Shown here piece by piece: positions 63,905-64,000 of a stretch of DNA of 64,000 nucleotides. The DNA comes from Pyrinomonadaceae bacterium (GTDB taxonomy: Bacteria > Acidobacteriota > Blastocatellia > Pyrinomonadales > Pyrinomonadaceae): contig JAJQRF010000006.1 of NCBI GenBank assembly GCA_021228405.1, forward strand, positions 220,359-284,358, read 5' to 3'. The notes under the pieces are model-generated. The model worked only from the letters and a program-made list of their open reading frames with translations. It ran no database searches and was not told where the DNA came from. The translations under genes and the position numbers were made by a program. Positions within the stretch are counted from its first letter, which is position 1; every line of letters starts with the position of its first letter.

Positions 63905-64000
63905 CTATTGAACGAAAGCATTCTGGATGGGAAGGTCGCTGTTTGCTCCGAACGTCAGTGCCTGAAATCCGCTCGTCGATCTCAGCAGATACCACGTCCC
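63905..64000 (-). CDS. C-terminal end of a secreted repeat protein, cut by window edge
   Basis: Last 31 codons plus TAG of a gene entering from the right: TWYLLRSTSGFQALTFGAN then SDLPIQNAFVQ. The W-Y-x-L-R-S-S...FG-x-x-x-D-x-P pattern is that of repeats in secreted FG-GAP/VCBS-like proteins. Too little is visible for more. Confidence 0.55.
   Translation of the reverse strand, partial: GTWYLLRSTSGFQALTFGANSDLPIQNAFVQ

Overview
The window looks like chromosome from a bacterium of moderate GC content. The best guess for the lineage is Acidobacteriota, class Blastocatellia or close to it. This is inferred from the gene repertoire: a VWA protein of the acidobacterial VWFA-related type, an M1 peptidase paired with a DUF6702 protein, several secreted proteins ending in a carboxypeptidase-regulatory-like domain, DUF2339 and DUF808 membrane proteins, and a zapA / 6S RNA-like / ymdB order. 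No ribosomal RNA is present to confirm it.

Layout. 1-4.5 kb (minus strand): a NusG-paralogue antiterminator followed by an M28 membrane peptidase and a fatty acyl-AMP ligase cut by the left edge, possibly the start of a lipid, lipopeptide or polysaccharide cluster. 5-9.4 kb: two secreted proteins, a YjbQ protein and a DUF808 protein. 9.4-21.2 kb is the accessory part. It has two copies of a PIN-toxin/DUF104-antitoxin pair, each beside a pentapeptide-repeat gene (one intact, one a 29-residue stub). It also has palindromic repeats, a frameshifted gene, a protein joining three MABP-like beta-prism repeats to a pepsin-like aspartic protease, an esterase and a helicase-nuclease. Two extra copies of the 3' end of hutU lie between these cargo genes, as if material had entered repeatedly at the hutU stop codon. 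21-28.4 kb: hutU and four membrane or secreted proteins. 28.5-33.6 kb: a trpDCFBA operon with a leader peptide containing tandem Trp codons and an attenuator; its TrpF carries an unusual C-terminal domain. 33.6-36.6 kb: an arginase-fold protein without its metal ligands, tRNA-Val, and infC-rpmI-rplT. 36.8-42.9 kb: an SDR protein, zapB-like, zapA, a candidate 6S RNA, ymdB, a VWA protein and a zinc-ribbon protein. 43-50.6 kb: a sugar oxidoreductase/isomerase pair, DUF6702 plus M1 peptidase, and a lytic transglycosylase. 51-64 kb: a large secreted protein, ilvA, an SPFH protein, a glutathione peroxidase, mltG, a HAD phosphatase, a retropepsin-like protein, a CHASE3 protein, a Skp-like protein, two cyclophilins, dtd, tRNA-Arg and the end of a secreted repeat protein.

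A pattern runs through the whole window: many intergenic regions contain short runs of 7-nt words facing their reverse complement, or arrays with a strict 21-nt (3 x 7) period. Coordinates of repeats and RNA structures were worked out by hand. Family assignments rest on motif recognition, not on database searches.
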